64,000 bases of DNA, from contig CM056569.1 of assembly GCA_029721515.1 (NCBI GenBank), positions 17,943,007 through 18,007,006 on the forward strand, given 5' to 3'. This stretch comes from Synanceia verrucosa. Lineage: Eukaryota; Chordata; Actinopteri; Perciformes; Synanceiidae. The position numbers and the translations under genes were made by a program. Below are positions 45,809-49,725 of the stretch, piece by piece (positions within the stretch are counted from its first letter, which is position 1; each line of letters starts with the position of its first letter). The notes beneath the pieces are model-generated. The model searched no databases. It was given only the letters and a program-made list of their open reading frames with translations, and had not been told where the DNA came from.

Positions 45809-46917
45809 TATACATACGTATGTATATATACATATACATATGTATATGTATGAGGTGCTTAAATCAGAATGACATCACATTAGCTTTAATAAGTGCTGTG
45901 TTTATGAAAAGAACATCTTTTTCTCTTTTCCTTTTCATCCATTTCTTGTTACAAATTAATACTTGAACAATGCTCTTTGGTGGATTATTTGTTTGCTGAA
46001 TATAATAGAATTGAAGTGTTTTTTTTTTTTTTTTATTGATCCCCATTAGGGGAATTCACCCGCCACAGCAGCATAGACAAAATCACAGACAAATTACAGT
46101 AGTAAAGATACAACAGACAGCAGCAATAACATAATAATAATAATAATAATGATAATAAAATTACATAAAAAATAGAATTACAGGGGAAGCTTGGACAGAT
46201 TCAGAAAAGATGGTTAATCTGATTTTATCAGCATGATTGTTAGTTATAACTATGTTGTTAGTTTCCTTCATTTTTTTGAATGGAGTTCAGCTTTATGACC
46301 TGCTTTAATCTTCTTTAGTTGTTACTCATTTCGGCCAGCTTGTCAAATTAGACTTAGGATGGTGTTAACGCAGCGGCATCACTAAATATGATAGAATTGA
46401 ATTGAATTTAGACAAGTTCAGTTCACCATAACAAACGGGCTGTAGTTTGCCCATGTCTGATACAGAAACTTATGTAGGATCAAGCCTGCCAAATGAGTTT
46501 CATTCAGCCTACTGTCAAAGAAACTGGACTATAACAACCCTTCATTTGGTTTACATGTTATTTTTTTCTCCTTTCACTCCAGGACCTGATGAATCGTGAG
46601 AAAAGAGATAAGATTCCCAGCATGCAGGTGTCCTTCATTGACACCATCTGCATTCAGTTATACGAGGTAAACTAACCAGTTTAACTCACAGTTACTGTTT
46701 TTAATGTCTAGATAGCTAGGAAAAGCATTTTACCACCATCAGTAGTCGTGGCAGTGGTTGTCTTTTCCCCAATGCTCATTGAGTTTCCCTGTTACAGACC
46801 CTGGTTGGTATGTCAGAATATTGCTCCCCCTTGTTGGAAGGATGTCAGAAGAACCGGCAGCATTGGAAGCGTTTGGCTGAGGAGTGTGAGAAGGAGTCGA
46901 GTAATGGCCTGGTGTGA
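1..46917 (+). CDS. pde5a: cGMP-specific 3',5'-cyclic phosphodiesterase 5A, 3' part (17 coding exons, 5' end outside window)
   Basis: Hydrolyses cGMP to 5'-GMP in the cytosol, ending NO/natriuretic-peptide signalling; the family is a dimer with regulatory GAF-A and GAF-B and a C-terminal metal-dependent catalytic domain. Coding exons: 1-71, 166-303, 4316-4383, 17300-17408, 17496-17580, 20823-20998, 30203-30253, 32090-32236, 34044-34169, 34309-34403, 35070-35157, 41065-41165, 42400-42477, 42769-42832, 44270-44344, 46583-46666, 46798-46917. All introns are GT-AG and all phases agree, giving 557 codons plus TGA. The translation reads like human PDE5A from about residue 310 to the end, including GAF-B (LLDLASLIFEEQ onward, NKM...FNRNDEQF), the catalytic YHNWRHAFN and HDLDHRG motifs, and the invariant Gln in PSMQVSF. 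No frameshift or stop is present, so the gene looks functional. Introns are packed with transposons. Teleosts may carry two co-orthologues (pde5aa/pde5ab); which one this is cannot be told here. Confidence 0.97.
166..303 (+). CDS. pde5a: pde5a exon, start of GAF-B
   Basis: 46 codons beginning VLLDLASLIFEEQQ and ending TIFIADDDSM, the first helix and strands of GAF-B. The acceptor is tgtgcag ending at 165 and the donor GT is at 304. Phase 0 at both ends. Confidence 0.96.
1517..1918 (+). repeat. TTCTCTCTGG-type minisatellite
   Basis: About 400 bp of degenerate 10-14-bp units built from ttctctctggt, ttctctcttgg and ttctctcatga variants, strongly pyrimidine-biased. It reads as open frames on both strands only because the units lack stops. 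It lies in a pde5a intron. Confidence 0.9.
1919..1946. repeat. (CA)14 microsatellite
   Basis: Perfect CA dinucleotide run directly abutting the minisatellite. Confidence 0.95.
4316..4383 (+). CDS. pde5a: pde5a exon, GAF-B
   Basis: Reads NSFSSVFHMEYEEL followed by AEVLDIPK, aligned to the human FSSVFHMECEEL stretch. The acceptor tttttgcag ends at 4315 and the donor GTAAGG follows 4383. The last two bases (AG) form an Arg codon with the first base of the next exon. Confidence 0.95.
4791..5435. mobile_element. inverted-repeat DNA element (MITE-like) with nested SINE
   Basis: The left arm (tatctccgccaaggaggtta, then TTTTCACC and TTTGTTTGTTGGTT) reappears as an imperfect reverse complement at about 5360-5435 (aaccaacaaac, ggtgaaaacataaccttctt, ggcgg). 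This motif is common in fish genomes. The arms are separated by a SINE copy inserted at 4912-5250. Confidence 0.65.
4912..5250 (-). mobile_element. tRNA-derived SINE, copy 1
   Basis: Minus orientation: the CCATCCATCC tail is on the left and the tRNA-like head on the right. It shares nearly full-length similarity with the copies at 23956, 29740 and 35870. It is inserted in an inverted-repeat element, so it is younger than its host. Confidence 0.8.
5985..6245. other. unique, high-complexity intronic segment (candidate conserved noncoding element)
   Basis: Balanced composition with no repeat signature, no frame and no splice-flanked exon, unlike the AT-rich sequence around it. It could be an enhancer of pde5a or a neighbour. 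No comparison was possible. Confidence 0.25.
6439..6884. mobile_element. DNA transposon remnant with TATAGAGC termini and THAP fragment
   Basis: The left end TATAGAGCTCCGG and the reverse complement of the right end TATAGAGCGCCGG match at 12 of 13 positions, and a TGACGT/ACGTGA-like motif follows inside each. The body carries a broken THAP-type sequence. No clean target duplication was found, so the superfamily (P-like, or other THAP-bearing element) is open. Confidence 0.6.
6582..6752 (+). pseudogene. THAP zinc-finger domain fragment, broken
   Basis: One frame reads VDSCCAPGCHNSRG, stop, AKRRSFYRIPNEPEQRHR, stops, then EAIIRKQSN. This follows the THAP C2CH pattern (CxxxC, FYRIP, a downstream IxRK) as found in THAP9/P-element transposases and host THAP proteins. 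At least four stops make it non-functional. Assignment rests on motif order. Confidence 0.6.
7183..8462 (+). mobile_element. degenerate Tc1-like transposon
   Basis: Left end gagtcatggaaaaatgatta and right end ...ccgtgactg, with flanking TA at 7181-7182 and 8463-8464. Both ends and the body match the intact copy at 26401-28008, here in + orientation and about 330 bp shorter. Many substitutions show an old insertion. Confidence 0.9.
7436..8428 (+). pseudogene. Tc1 transposase pseudogene
   Basis: Corresponds codon by codon to the 342-aa transposase at 26699-27727 but the start ATG has become TAC, and stops and frameshifts break it. The readable part 7480-7752 covers the N-terminal helix-turn-helix (QVANKLKIPKTAVHY), and 8050-8241 covers the segment around the second catalytic Asp (QQDNAPC). 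Confidence 0.9.
8525..9545. other. intronic stretch with possible MITE pieces
   Basis: The sequences near 8530 (ttcgcacaggattagtatta) and 9480-9540 (gttcgattcaaccgaacta) resemble ends of common fish MITEs, but I could not find matching opposite ends. Otherwise nothing recognisable. Confidence 0.3.
9640..10334 (-). mobile_element. truncated Tc1-like transposon (second family)
   Basis: On the minus strand it begins with a terminal repeat of the TCACCGGTCACTTCATGAGG type (fish consensus ends in ggccactttattaggtacacct) and continues with the 5' half of a Tc1 transposase gene, including sequences equivalent to GMSISETADLLG and a WTDQ/ESMDPSCLVS region. The 3' half, with the last catalytic residues and the right repeat, is missing. 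Confidence 0.8.
9641..10230 (-). pseudogene. Tc1 transposase pseudogene, 5' half
   Basis: Recognised by similarity to the widespread fish Tc1 transposase whose gene lies between accggccacttta-type repeats. The minus-strand fragment 9829-9641 reads VNESMDPSCLVSMVQAAAAG. Numerous stops and frameshifts. Confidence 0.7.
10684..10895 (-). mobile_element. non-LTR retrotransposon 3' fragment
   Basis: A (GAATA)n tail at the left, then ttattcatccccc...ggggaaattcaccc and ccaccacagcagcatagacaaaatc. The same block occurs at 46003 and 55955, always with the tail to the left, so all are minus-strand 5'-truncated insertions. Confidence 0.75.
10963..11040. repeat. AT palindrome around (AT)n microsatellite
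   Basis: Arms TTAAACATAATTAT (10963-10976) and its exact reverse complement (11027-11040) flank a run of AT dinucleotides that is itself self-complementary. The left arm is also part of an approximately 50-bp direct duplication (10887-10985). Confidence 0.85.
11442..13532 (+). mobile_element. hAT-superfamily DNA transposon, apparently complete
   Basis: Terminal inverted repeats CAGGGGTGCACATAACT (11442-11458) and its exact complement (13516-13532), 17 bp each. It is flanked by a perfect 8-bp target duplication ATTATAGT (11434-11441 and 13533-13540), the hAT signature. The duplicated target falls in a Tc1 transposase codon run (GGGIIV-WGCF), which proves the nesting order. Subterminal GGTAC motifs occur at both ends. 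Total length 2091 bp. Confidence 0.95.
11584..13248 (+). CDS. hAT transposase, ZNF862/KIAA1586-like, 554 aa
   Basis: Cut-and-paste transposase of the enclosing hAT element. The N terminus is basic (KKKQTTVSSFFG, then a run of Pro and Lys). Residues about 45-100 resemble a TTF-type zinc finger with HExSKEH at its end, but the expected second Cys (WCxxC) is Phe (MWCKVFR). A first catalytic Asp lies in ILFDGSED (about residue 208), a second in VCTDGAAVN (about 279), a HNIRWSAWR motif near 380, and the dimerisation region LPLSSAACERGFSHLN near 520-535 with the conserved Glu. The frame is uninterrupted. The segment between the helical insertion domain and the C-terminal region looks short, so an internal deletion is possible. 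An alternative in-frame ATG lies at 11602. Confidence 0.85.
   Translation: MLVKSKMSKKKQTTVSSFFGVSPPPPKKQQLEPESKKRLFSEKWLQEVPWLEANDDRTKMWCKVFRAHPQLADKTGAFYKGSKNFNHLLFNKHEKSKEHTNVAQAIANKQASRDEIASRPLSRWQDKLTEEQRQALFNVFLLAFHKAEHARPMSSFSEDIPLLKRLGVNIGTAYHSREGGTRIMQSIAHAISGELRVKLQAAQYWGILFDGSEDITKTEQEIVHIVSVSSNGEFSSDFLGLIELGADRTAQAITDGLVKLFHDAGLNDWTTKLVAVCTDGAAVNIGVYNGVVPKLKRLVTIGDALVHILCTAHTLENCAKSADCQVPYCKTFNQAVVRLLQFYLQKGGAKKTAALQKLCEENGIAFVKLGKFHNIRWSAWRHEVLLKISRLLPAIKMQLATSDNTDLQHICTERFQCFLSHMVDIGNILKTTSIRFQKEKLIIGECKDELMVAIGQFRLMLDAGDHSAQTFSNADADRDKADLLRGLIEEILNNPSNPDAYSNIKELVKLSLALPLSSAACERGFSHLNIIKTKYRSRLSQARLSALMHIHLSK
13778..13855 (-). mobile_element. short retroelement 3' scrap inserted in Tc1
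   Basis: Contains ttactttatttatccctcaatggggaaatt, the 3' signature shared with other retroelement fragments here. It sits between repeated TGCACAG, a likely 7-bp target duplication of the Tc1 sequence. Confidence 0.65.
14160..17299. other. pde5a intron, last part before exon at 17300
   Basis: AT-rich, with homopolymer runs near 14906-14928 and 16449-16470. No gene, and no element with definable ends. Confidence 0.5.
17300..17408 (+). CDS. pde5a: pde5a exon, GAF-B core
   Basis: Reads DCDVSQINYMYAQYVKNTM then LPLNIADVTKDQRFPWT, one of the most conserved GAF-B segments of PDE5. The acceptor tctcctcag ends at 17299 and the donor GTCAGT starts at 17409. The intron before it is about 12.9 kb and is filled with mobile elements. 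Confidence 0.97.
17496..17580 (+). CDS. pde5a: pde5a exon, GAF-B
   Basis: Reads RENPDHTCNQIKSVLCTPIR then NGKKDKVI. It is separated from the preceding exon by an intron of only 87 bp. Acceptor CAG ends at 17495; the neighbouring AG two bases later would break the frame. Phase 1 at the end. Confidence 0.95.
17806..17870 (-). mobile_element. retroelement 3' scrap (GATAA tail)
   Basis: agataagataagtaatcctt then tatttgtcccacaga: a tail of short tandem units followed by the CTTTATT-GTCCC 3' signature, minus orientation. Confidence 0.6.
18473..18907. mobile_element. MITE with TGGCNCTTTTCCACTA termini
   Basis: Left end tggcacttttccactacaca and the reverse complement of the right end tggctcttttccactagtac are nearly identical over 16 bp. 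Two TGACGTCA-like motifs lie inside. No coding capacity; a clean target duplication was not found. Confidence 0.75.
19222..19430. repeat. dispersed fish repeat (LINE/SINE-type fragment)
   Basis: tcaagtcaaatcagttttat, then gcccaatatcacacatcac and aggaagagcaacagagggat. A shorter copy of the same start occurs at 32516-32580. Recognised as a widespread fish repeat; class uncertain. Confidence 0.6.
20012..20215. mobile_element. solo end of Tc1-like element
   Basis: Starts after TA with ctgatcaaaacttctgacgc and matches the right arm (read in reverse) of the element at 38875-39603 through to gaaactgagcagaa. No second terminal repeat is present. Confidence 0.75.
20823..20998 (+). CDS. pde5a: pde5a exon, GAF-B NKFDE-like motif and helix
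   Basis: Reads GACQLMNKMDEAPG, then FNRNDEQFLEAFAIFCGLGI and MYETVERAMAKQEVTLE. The NK...F...DE arrangement is the GAF-B counterpart of the cyclic-nucleotide GAF signature. Acceptor TAG ends at 20822 after a TG-rich tract; donor GTCAGC starts at 20999. Confidence 0.97.
21418..22795. repeat. 1.4-kb AACATTCTAAWGTTCTAACTC minisatellite
   Basis: A degenerate tandem array with a basic unit of about 21 bp (aacattctaatgttctaactc) and frequent 16-20-bp variants, plus internal higher-order duplications (the aaaatgctaacacaatattct variant recurs). It lies in the pde5a intron downstream of the GAF-B exon ending at 20998. Confidence 0.95.
22796..23955. other. intronic stretch without recognised element
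   Basis: Unique-looking intron. A retroelement 3' signature (aaagaagaagtcatacttta then ttattccatgtggggaa) lies at 23523-23570. A short inverted repeat, cccagtaactgag/ctcagttactggg, lies at 22848-22884. Confidence 0.5.
23956..24197 (+). mobile_element. tRNA-derived SINE, copy 2 (3' truncated)
   Basis: The head cagcacggtggtgtagtggc carries the A-box-like motif and the body matches the other copies through ctgtgatgaag. It ends in a run of C (24187-24197) without the usual tail, and part of the middle is deleted. Confidence 0.8.
24690..25575. repeat. degenerate AAATAAYRCT tandem repeat, split by a MITE
   Basis: Short units of 9-10 bp (ctaaataatg, caaaataacg, aaataacact) run from 24713 to 24815 and again from 25310 to 25565. 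They are one array interrupted by the element at 24820-25296. Confidence 0.75.
24820..25296. mobile_element. piggyBac-type MITE, copy 1
   Basis: Ends CTCATTGAGTG and CACTCAAAGAG, flanked by TTAA (24816-24819) and TTAG (25297-25300). The interior is clearly homologous to the copy at 52619-53015. Inserted in a simple tandem array, which fixes the boundaries. Confidence 0.8.
26401..28008 (-). mobile_element. intact Tc1-like transposon
   Basis: Perfect 51-bp terminal inverted repeats (26401-26451 and 27958-28008, starting cagtcatggaaaaaattatt), TA target duplication at 26399-26400 and 28009-28010, total 1608 bp, encoding one uninterrupted transposase on the minus strand. Identical repeats and an open frame point to recent activity. 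Confidence 0.97.
26699..27727 (-). CDS. Tc1 transposase, DD34E, 342 aa, intact
   Basis: Catalyses excision and TA-targeted insertion of the enclosing element. The N terminus has two helix-turn-helix (PAIRED-like) segments: ALLEIGMSERQVAKKLKIS (about residues 17-35) and RDLKNEWALSRNVICSARTV (about 86-108), separated by the GRGRKR GRPR-like motif. Catalytic residues are the Asp of LFSDESNFE (about 153), the Asp of FQQDNAPCHTA (about 246) and, 34 residues on, the Glu of PDLNPIENLWKIIK. The GGGSVMIWGCFS loop is present. The length equals the usual 340-350 aa. A degenerate paralogue lies at 7436-8428. Confidence 0.97.
   Translation of the reverse strand: MPKTKELCEATKAAILALLEIGMSERQVAKKLKISKTAVHYNKKKQAEHGTTKLLPGRGRKRLSTPRDDRALIRSCVRNRRQTSRDLKNEWALSRNVICSARTVRNRLVEAGLKSHRARKKPFINERQRKARLLFARDHKDWTVDDWAKVLFSDESNFELMPTPANLLVRRKPGEAYNPDCLAPTVKHGGGSVMIWGCFSLSGTGQMQLCEGQMNQVKYRTSLENSLLPSAGKLFPASNDWIFQQDNAPCHTARSVKAWMENHNIRTMPWPAQSPDLNPIENLWKIIKLKMENHKPKNKESLFEFVQQEWAAVTAEQCQKLVESMPRRMAAVIKNNGYAIKY
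29740..30094 (+). mobile_element. tRNA-derived SINE, copy 3, with 13-bp target duplication
   Basis: The head gtggtggttagcactg and B-box-like gttcgattccc are followed by the common body and a TGGATGGATGG tail. Flanks AATCTATTCTAAT (29727-29739) and AATCTATTCCAAT (30095-30107) are a 13-bp target duplication with one mismatch. It ends only 108 bp before a pde5a exon. Confidence 0.9.
30203..30253 (+). CDS. pde5a: pde5a exon, linker between GAF-B and catalytic domain
   Basis: A 51-bp exon reading VLSYHASAAEEESRELQ, differing at one position from the human linker as I recall it. Acceptor TTCCAG ends at 30202, donor GTAACC starts at 30254, phase 0 at both ends. Confidence 0.95.
30885..31204. mobile_element. 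MITE with 9-bp target duplication
   Basis: Flanked by GTAAAACAC (30876-30884) and GTAAAAAAC (31205-31213), 8 of 9 identical. Internal inverted repeats AGTCTGGCCAAGCTGCC (30922-30938) and its exact complement (31132-31148) are 17 bp. The right terminus, read outward-in, starts TAGCC, as in the element at 37157. Noncoding. Confidence 0.65.
31214..32089. other. intronic stretch
   Basis: No gene and no element with definable ends. A TG-rich tract precedes the exon at 32090. Confidence 0.5.
32090..32236 (+). CDS. pde5a: pde5a exon, start of catalytic domain
   Basis: Reads VATVPSAQSLRLLDFSFSD then FDLSDTETTQATIRMFVDL and NLVQNFQMKYM, matching the N-terminal helices of the PDE5 catalytic domain. 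The acceptor tttgaag ends at 32089 after a TG tract and is weaker than the others, so the first codons are less certain. Donor GTAAGA starts at 32237. Confidence 0.93.
32237..34043. other. pde5a intron
   Basis: Holds the short dispersed repeat at 32516-32580 and a GC-richer unidentified segment at 33245-33450. Otherwise nothing recognisable. Confidence 0.5.
34044..34169 (+). CDS. pde5a: pde5a exon, catalytic domain with first metal/proton-donor histidines
   Basis: Reads SLCQWVLSVKKNYRKN then VAYHNWRHAFNTAQSMF. The two histidines of YHNWRHAFN correspond to the human proton donor His613 and the metal ligand His617. Acceptor CTTTAG ends at 34043, donor GTCAGT starts at 34170. Confidence 0.97.
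34309..34403 (+). CDS. pde5a: pde5a exon, HD metal-binding motif
   Basis: Reads NNLSDVEILALMIATLC followed by HDLDHRGVNNSYIQ. The HD pair matches the metal ligands His653/Asp654 of human PDE5A. The preceding intron is only 139 bp. Acceptor GACAG ends at 34308, donor GTACAA starts at 34404. Confidence 0.97.
34434..34612 (+). mobile_element. non-LTR retrotransposon ORF C-terminal fragment with (GGAT)n tail
   Basis: Reads RPRERPRTRWRDYIFGIPPE then ELDEVAEEREVWASLLKLLP, the familiar C terminus of a fish LINE reverse transcriptase polyprotein, followed by a GGAT tandem tail (34579-34612). It begins 30 bp after a pde5a exon and is 5'-truncated. Confidence 0.75.
35070..35157 (+). CDS. pde5a: pde5a exon, catalytic domain
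   Basis: Reads (R)SDHPLAQLYCHSTMEHHHF then DQCLMILNSS, the segment containing the conserved Glu of MEHHHF. Acceptor TTCAG ends at 35069; donor GTAGGT starts at 35158. Confidence 0.96.
35158..35855. other. intronic stretch
   Basis: Includes gctatcgtgacgtcacccat near 35357 and a GC-richer segment to 35600 that resemble pieces of dispersed fish repeats, without definable ends. Confidence 0.35.
35870..36231 (-). mobile_element. tRNA-derived SINE, copy 4, with perfect 14-bp target duplication
   Basis: Flanked by CCAAAACACAACAT at 35856-35869 and 36232-36245, 14 of 14 identical. On the minus strand the head has an A-box-like TGGTGTAGTG and an exact B box GGTTCGAATCC, the two halves of a pol III promoter, then a conserved body and a (GGAT)n tail. 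Best-preserved copy in the window. Confidence 0.93.
37157..37985 (+). mobile_element. DNA transposon remnant with TAGCC termini and 9-bp target duplication
   Basis: Flanked by perfect CACATTTAC (37148-37156 and 37986-37994). Terminal repeats tagcccagaaatctagac and tagcctgacaagccagac (reverse complement of the right end) match at 13 of 18. The interior holds a RecQ-helicase-like fragment. A 9-bp duplication suggests a MULE- or Merlin-like integrase; the superfamily is not settled. Confidence 0.7.
37413..37511 (+). pseudogene. RecQ-like helicase fragment within transposon remnant
   Basis: Reads VEELDLGFSLKVEQKEVLKS then SVLKKDLFAVLPT, the Q-motif (LGF.LK..Q..VL) leading to the start of Walker A. 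The sequence leaves the family where TGxGKS should follow, so no ATPase can be made. Similar RecQ-like genes are carried by fish transposons. It sits in an open frame of 139 codons (37212-37631) whose remainder I do not recognise. Confidence 0.55.
38875..39603 (-). mobile_element. internally deleted Tc1-like transposon
   Basis: Terminal repeats ctgaccaaaatttccaacgt and ctgaccaaaacttccaacgc (reverse complement of the right end), about 30 of 32 matching, TA duplicated at 38873-38874 and 39604-39605. Only 729 bp remain, so it could move only if helped in trans. Confidence 0.9.
39159..39380 (-). pseudogene. Tc1 transposase N-terminal fragment
   Basis: The minus-strand frame contains MARLHQNQRERAIGMLTAGL then AQRRVARAMGV, the first helix-turn-helix of a Tc1 transposase. 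It then degenerates, and the catalytic region is deleted. Confidence 0.8.
39655..40420 (-). mobile_element. non-LTR retrotransposon 3' region
   Basis: A gataacataa tail, then ttagtcccattaatggggaa and acattacagcagcaaag, followed by AT-rich 3' UTR-like sequence and, around 40080-40120, tctgacagcagcagacagga, typical of the end of the ORF. Minus orientation; the upper limit is approximate. Confidence 0.55.
41065..41165 (+). CDS. pde5a: pde5a exon, catalytic domain
   Basis: Reads GNQILSGLSLDEYKATLK then MIERAILATDLALYM. Acceptor CTCCAG ends at 41064, donor GTAGGT starts at 41166. The terminal AA completes a Lys codon with the next exon. Confidence 0.96.
41337..41430 (-). mobile_element. retroelement 3' scrap
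   Basis: gaatagagtagaatagaata tail then tgtttattcatcccccaaaa; same minus-orientation family as the copies at 10684, 46003 and 55955. Confidence 0.65.
41650..42195. repeat. 42-bp minisatellite
   Basis: About 13 tandem units of gtgtccttatagtagagaaa, acatgatgaagtgccctcta, tg, with variants (ttgaagtagag in the units near 41960-42060). Because 42 is a multiple of three, one minus-strand frame (42089-41850) stays open as a 14-residue repeat; this is not taken as a gene. Confidence 0.95.
42400..42477 (+). CDS. pde5a: pde5a exon, catalytic domain
   Basis: Reads (K)RRGEFFELTKNSQFVWEDE then HHRDLL. The C-terminal half diverges more from the human protein than neighbouring exons. Acceptor TGTCAG ends at 42399, donor GTGAGT starts at 42478. 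Confidence 0.94.
42769..42832 (+). CDS. pde5a: pde5a exon, catalytic Asp
   Basis: Reads (R)SMLMTACDISAITKPWPVQK then R. The Asp of TACD corresponds to the metal ligand Asp764 of human PDE5A. Acceptor TTTCAG ends at 42768, donor GTAAAA starts at 42833. Confidence 0.96.
42833..44269. other. pde5a intron
   Basis: No repeat element or gene recognised. A near-exact 30-bp duplication (aacatcctctatattttaa) lies at 43201-43260. Confidence 0.5.
44270..44344 (+). CDS. pde5a: pde5a exon, substrate-pocket helix
   Basis: Reads IAELVATEFFEQGDKERR then ELNIEPS, with the first Phe of EFF at the position of human Phe786. Acceptor GTGCAG ends at 44269, donor GTAAGT starts at 44345. Confidence 0.97.
45764..45852. 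repeat. TA-rich microsatellite
   Basis: (TA)n followed by tacatacgtatgtatatata and catatacatatgtatatgta variants. Confidence 0.9.
46003..46160 (-). mobile_element. non-LTR retrotransposon 3' fragment
   Basis: taatagaattgaag tail, a T run, then attgatccccattaggggaa, the cacagcagcatagacaaaat block, and (TAA)n. Closely matches 10684-10800 and 55955-56110. Confidence 0.75.
46583..46666 (+). CDS. pde5a: pde5a exon, purine-binding glutamine
   Basis: Reads DLMNREKRDKIPSMQVSF then IDTICIQLYE. The Gln of SMQ and the Phe of VSF correspond to human Gln817 and Phe820, which hold the guanine ring and inhibitors. Human has Gly where this copy has Ser between them. Acceptor CTCCAG ends at 46582, donor GTAAAC starts at 46667. 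Confidence 0.97.
46798..46917 (+). CDS. pde5a: pde5a terminal exon and stop codon
   Basis: Reads TLVGMSEYCSPLLEGCQKN then RQHWKRLAEECEKESSNGLV and TGA. The C-terminal tail is somewhat shorter than in human PDE5A and has no CAAX box, as expected for PDE5 rather than PDE6. Acceptor TTACAG ends at 46797. Confidence 0.95.
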   Translation, partial: TLVGMSEYCSPLLEGCQKNRQHWKRLAEECEKESSNGLV

Positions 46918-47817
46918 TCCCATCAACCAAGACGCATTTTCAGGTTTCATCCTTTCCAACCATGTCTCTCAGAGTTTCATGAAATCAGCATGATATCTAA
47001 GAGGCTTGACAGTGACCTAGAAGGGCAGATATATTTGTGTATATTATACATTGTTACATTCTCTTAAATGAACTTTTTCCTGGTTTTAGAGATCATTCTC
47101 ATTTCATCAAACTCTGTCAGACTCGTCTCGCTGTCATCACCATTCTTTCCAATAACAGTCGGCACTAAGCTATATTTATTACAATAGCCATGTTTATTTT
47201 TGCACAGAATAACATTATCTTTCACAGGTAGTGAACTTTAGGGCGACACTGAATGCATCAGGCGGATACAGATGCTGTACTGACTATGTACACTTTACAT
47301 GGTGGCACAATAATCTGATAAGCTTGTCTAATGTCTTTATTCACAGAACACACACTAACAAAGTCTTTTGTAATATTTTTTCACTCATTGTCTTATCTCT
47401 TGTATATTTATTTTGTTTTATATATTTATTAGAGTTTCTATATTGTAAGGTTGTCCTTTTGTCAAGAGCACACCATTCTTTATAGAGGAAATGTACTTTT
47501 CATGTTTAAAAAAAAAATATGTTTTTTGAAGGAAGAGCTCTTTCTGATGATGTTAGGAAATGTACTGTTTTGTGTAGTTTGAAATTTTGAATTATTTCCT
47601 TTTTCAATATGTAAAAGAGCCAAAGACTAGGCCTGCAATTTCAAAGGGAAATGGGTCTACTTGTTTCCACTGCCTTGTGATAAAATAGGACCAATTCACA
47701 ATTAAAAAGGAAAAGAAAATGCTGGTATTTGTCCACATGTCTCTGCACCCATTAATGCCTCCACAATTTGCTGAAAACCAGCCAGTGAAAGCACAACTCA
47801 CTCATCAAGCTCAGATG

Positions 47818-47823
47818 AATAAA
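47818..47823 (+). terminator. pde5a: candidate pde5a poly(A) signal AATAAA
   Basis: Canonical hexamer on the + strand about 0.9 kb past the stop codon. Further AATAAA-type hexamers occur near 47901, 48173 and 49691, so the real 3' end is not fixed by sequence alone. Confidence 0.35.
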
Positions 47824-48509
47824 ATCTGCATCAAAATGAGTGGTGCCGGCAGTCAATTTATGCCTTTGGAGTTTTAAATCACAAGACATGACCATATGCA
47901 CAAATAAATACTAAAGAATAAATATCTCTGACCCCTATAATATCCCCAGTATACTTTTCACTAATCATGAAAAGGTTTAGTAGTTGTTGTAGATGTTTTA
48001 AAGTCTCTTCTCTCGTGAATCATATAACCAGAAATTACACAATGCTCTGTTAGTTTGCTGAAACGACTCTGCAGACAAACATTTTTACATTGCGGGATGC
48101 TCCCATAATACCTTGGTCTAACGTGCGTTTAATGAGGGTACAACCGTTTGGAAACATAATGAAAGCATGTAAAATAAATCAGATATAAAGTTTAGGGAAT
48201 GCTGGATTCTGTACCTGATATAAAGTGGTCTCTGCAGGTTCTCACCACTCTCTTTTCTTATGATCACTTCTTACATGTTTTATCGTTTTGTCTTCATTCA
48301 TTATCTTCTCTTTGCACATCCTCAGCTGTTCTGGCATCCCAGAGCACAACAGCTATCCACCGTATCTCTGAGAAATGTTTAGGCTATAGGCATTTAACTG
48401 CAAGTGGTGAGATCACTGGCAGTTGTGGCCCTCAGGCCTTGTGTTTGACACCCTTGGTCTAAAGAGTAAAATTACACAGCTCAAAATACTACTGCAATGA
48501 TTCAAACAT

Positions 48510-48790
48510 TCCTCAATGGTTTCAGAAACTTATCAGACCACTTAATTTTCTCACATTTTGTCACATTGAAACCTAAAAGTGTTTATTCCCCTTATCAATC
48601 TACACAATCATAATACCCCTTCATGACAAAGCAATAAAACAAAGTTAACGTACATATTAAAAGAGAAAATATGAAATTTCACTATGACAGTTGTTCAGCT
48701 CAGGAACCTCTTATCTTTGAGATGTCTCCATCCCTGTTGTTCATGAAACTATCAGCACTACAGAGCACTAGAAAAGACGCTCAAAGCTAG
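48510..48790. repeat. degenerate Tc1-type transposon fragment
   Basis: The stretch containing ttttgtcacattgaaacct and ccccttatcaatctacac resembles the terminal part of a common fish Tc1 family. Neither inverted repeat nor target duplication could be defined, so this is an identification from memory of the family. Confidence 0.4.
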
Positions 48791-49719
48791 GGATGCACGA
48801 TTACTTTTTTTTTCTTTTTTAAAACTGATATAACTGATAACATTCTGCTTTCCGAGGGTGATACTGATACCGATAAGTGATAACATACCTGGAAATGACT
48901 AATGAGCAAAAGTGGACCTAAGACATATCATGACATCAACACTATTCACATTTGATTTTAAATGATAATAATATATTTTTTTCAAATGAAAAACTATTAG
49001 CAAGCCTTTCAAACTTTTGCTTAAAGATATCAAACAAAACTATTTGATTTTTTTCAGATCAGTCTATTGAAATAAGGTGCAATACTTATTGATATAAAAA
49101 AATAAAGGCCTCTAGAACTGAAATACTTTGCAACTGTCTTTCACTCGAGCACTAACGTGGTTGTGCTTTGTACCTTAACAGAAATCTAATGTAAAGCGTG
49201 TACCTGTCCTTCTGCTGCTTGTACATGAAGGCATCACAGCGCTTAGTTTTACTGAGATGAATGAACGTAACAACTGTTCACACCACTGAACACTGTGAGC
49301 TGAGTAAATGCATCGTCTCATGAAATGTATAATGCTTATTAAGTGTTCTGTGTATTTTTCTGTAATATGAAACATGGTGTGCCACAGTTCATAGCATAGC
49401 ATTTAACGTTTTCTGCAAATTTAATTTCACATCATTCAAGAACAAAGAAGTGAACAAAAGAATGTGCAAAATTGAAGTAAATCTCTGAATATTGTGTTTT
49501 CCCATTGGCATTAAACGTACCATCTGAAAATATAATATCTATAGCGAATTTAGGTAAATTTAAGACCTTAATAACCCAGATTTTAATTCAAGACATTTTA
49601 AGACTTTTTAAGGAACTGCAGGAACCCTGTGCACTACAAACTGGAAGTCAGCTACTTGTGGCGCTGCCACCTTCTGGTTAAAAGTGGTAAAATAAAGAGC
49701 AAACAAAACGTGACAGACA

Positions 49720-49725
49720 TTTATT
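49720..49725 (-). terminator. mad2l1: candidate mad2l1 poly(A) signal
   Basis: TTTATT on the + strand is AATAAA on the mad2l1 strand, about 200 nt past the stop codon, a normal spacing for a short 3' UTR. Confidence 0.5.

Larger units (their letters stand above)
46918..49719. other. pde5a 3' UTR and intergenic spacer between convergent genes
   Basis: Begins with the pde5a 3' UTR, AT-rich and without coding signal. A degenerate Tc1-type fragment lies at about 48510-48790 and the rest is unremarkable unique-looking sequence. Confidence 0.5.
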
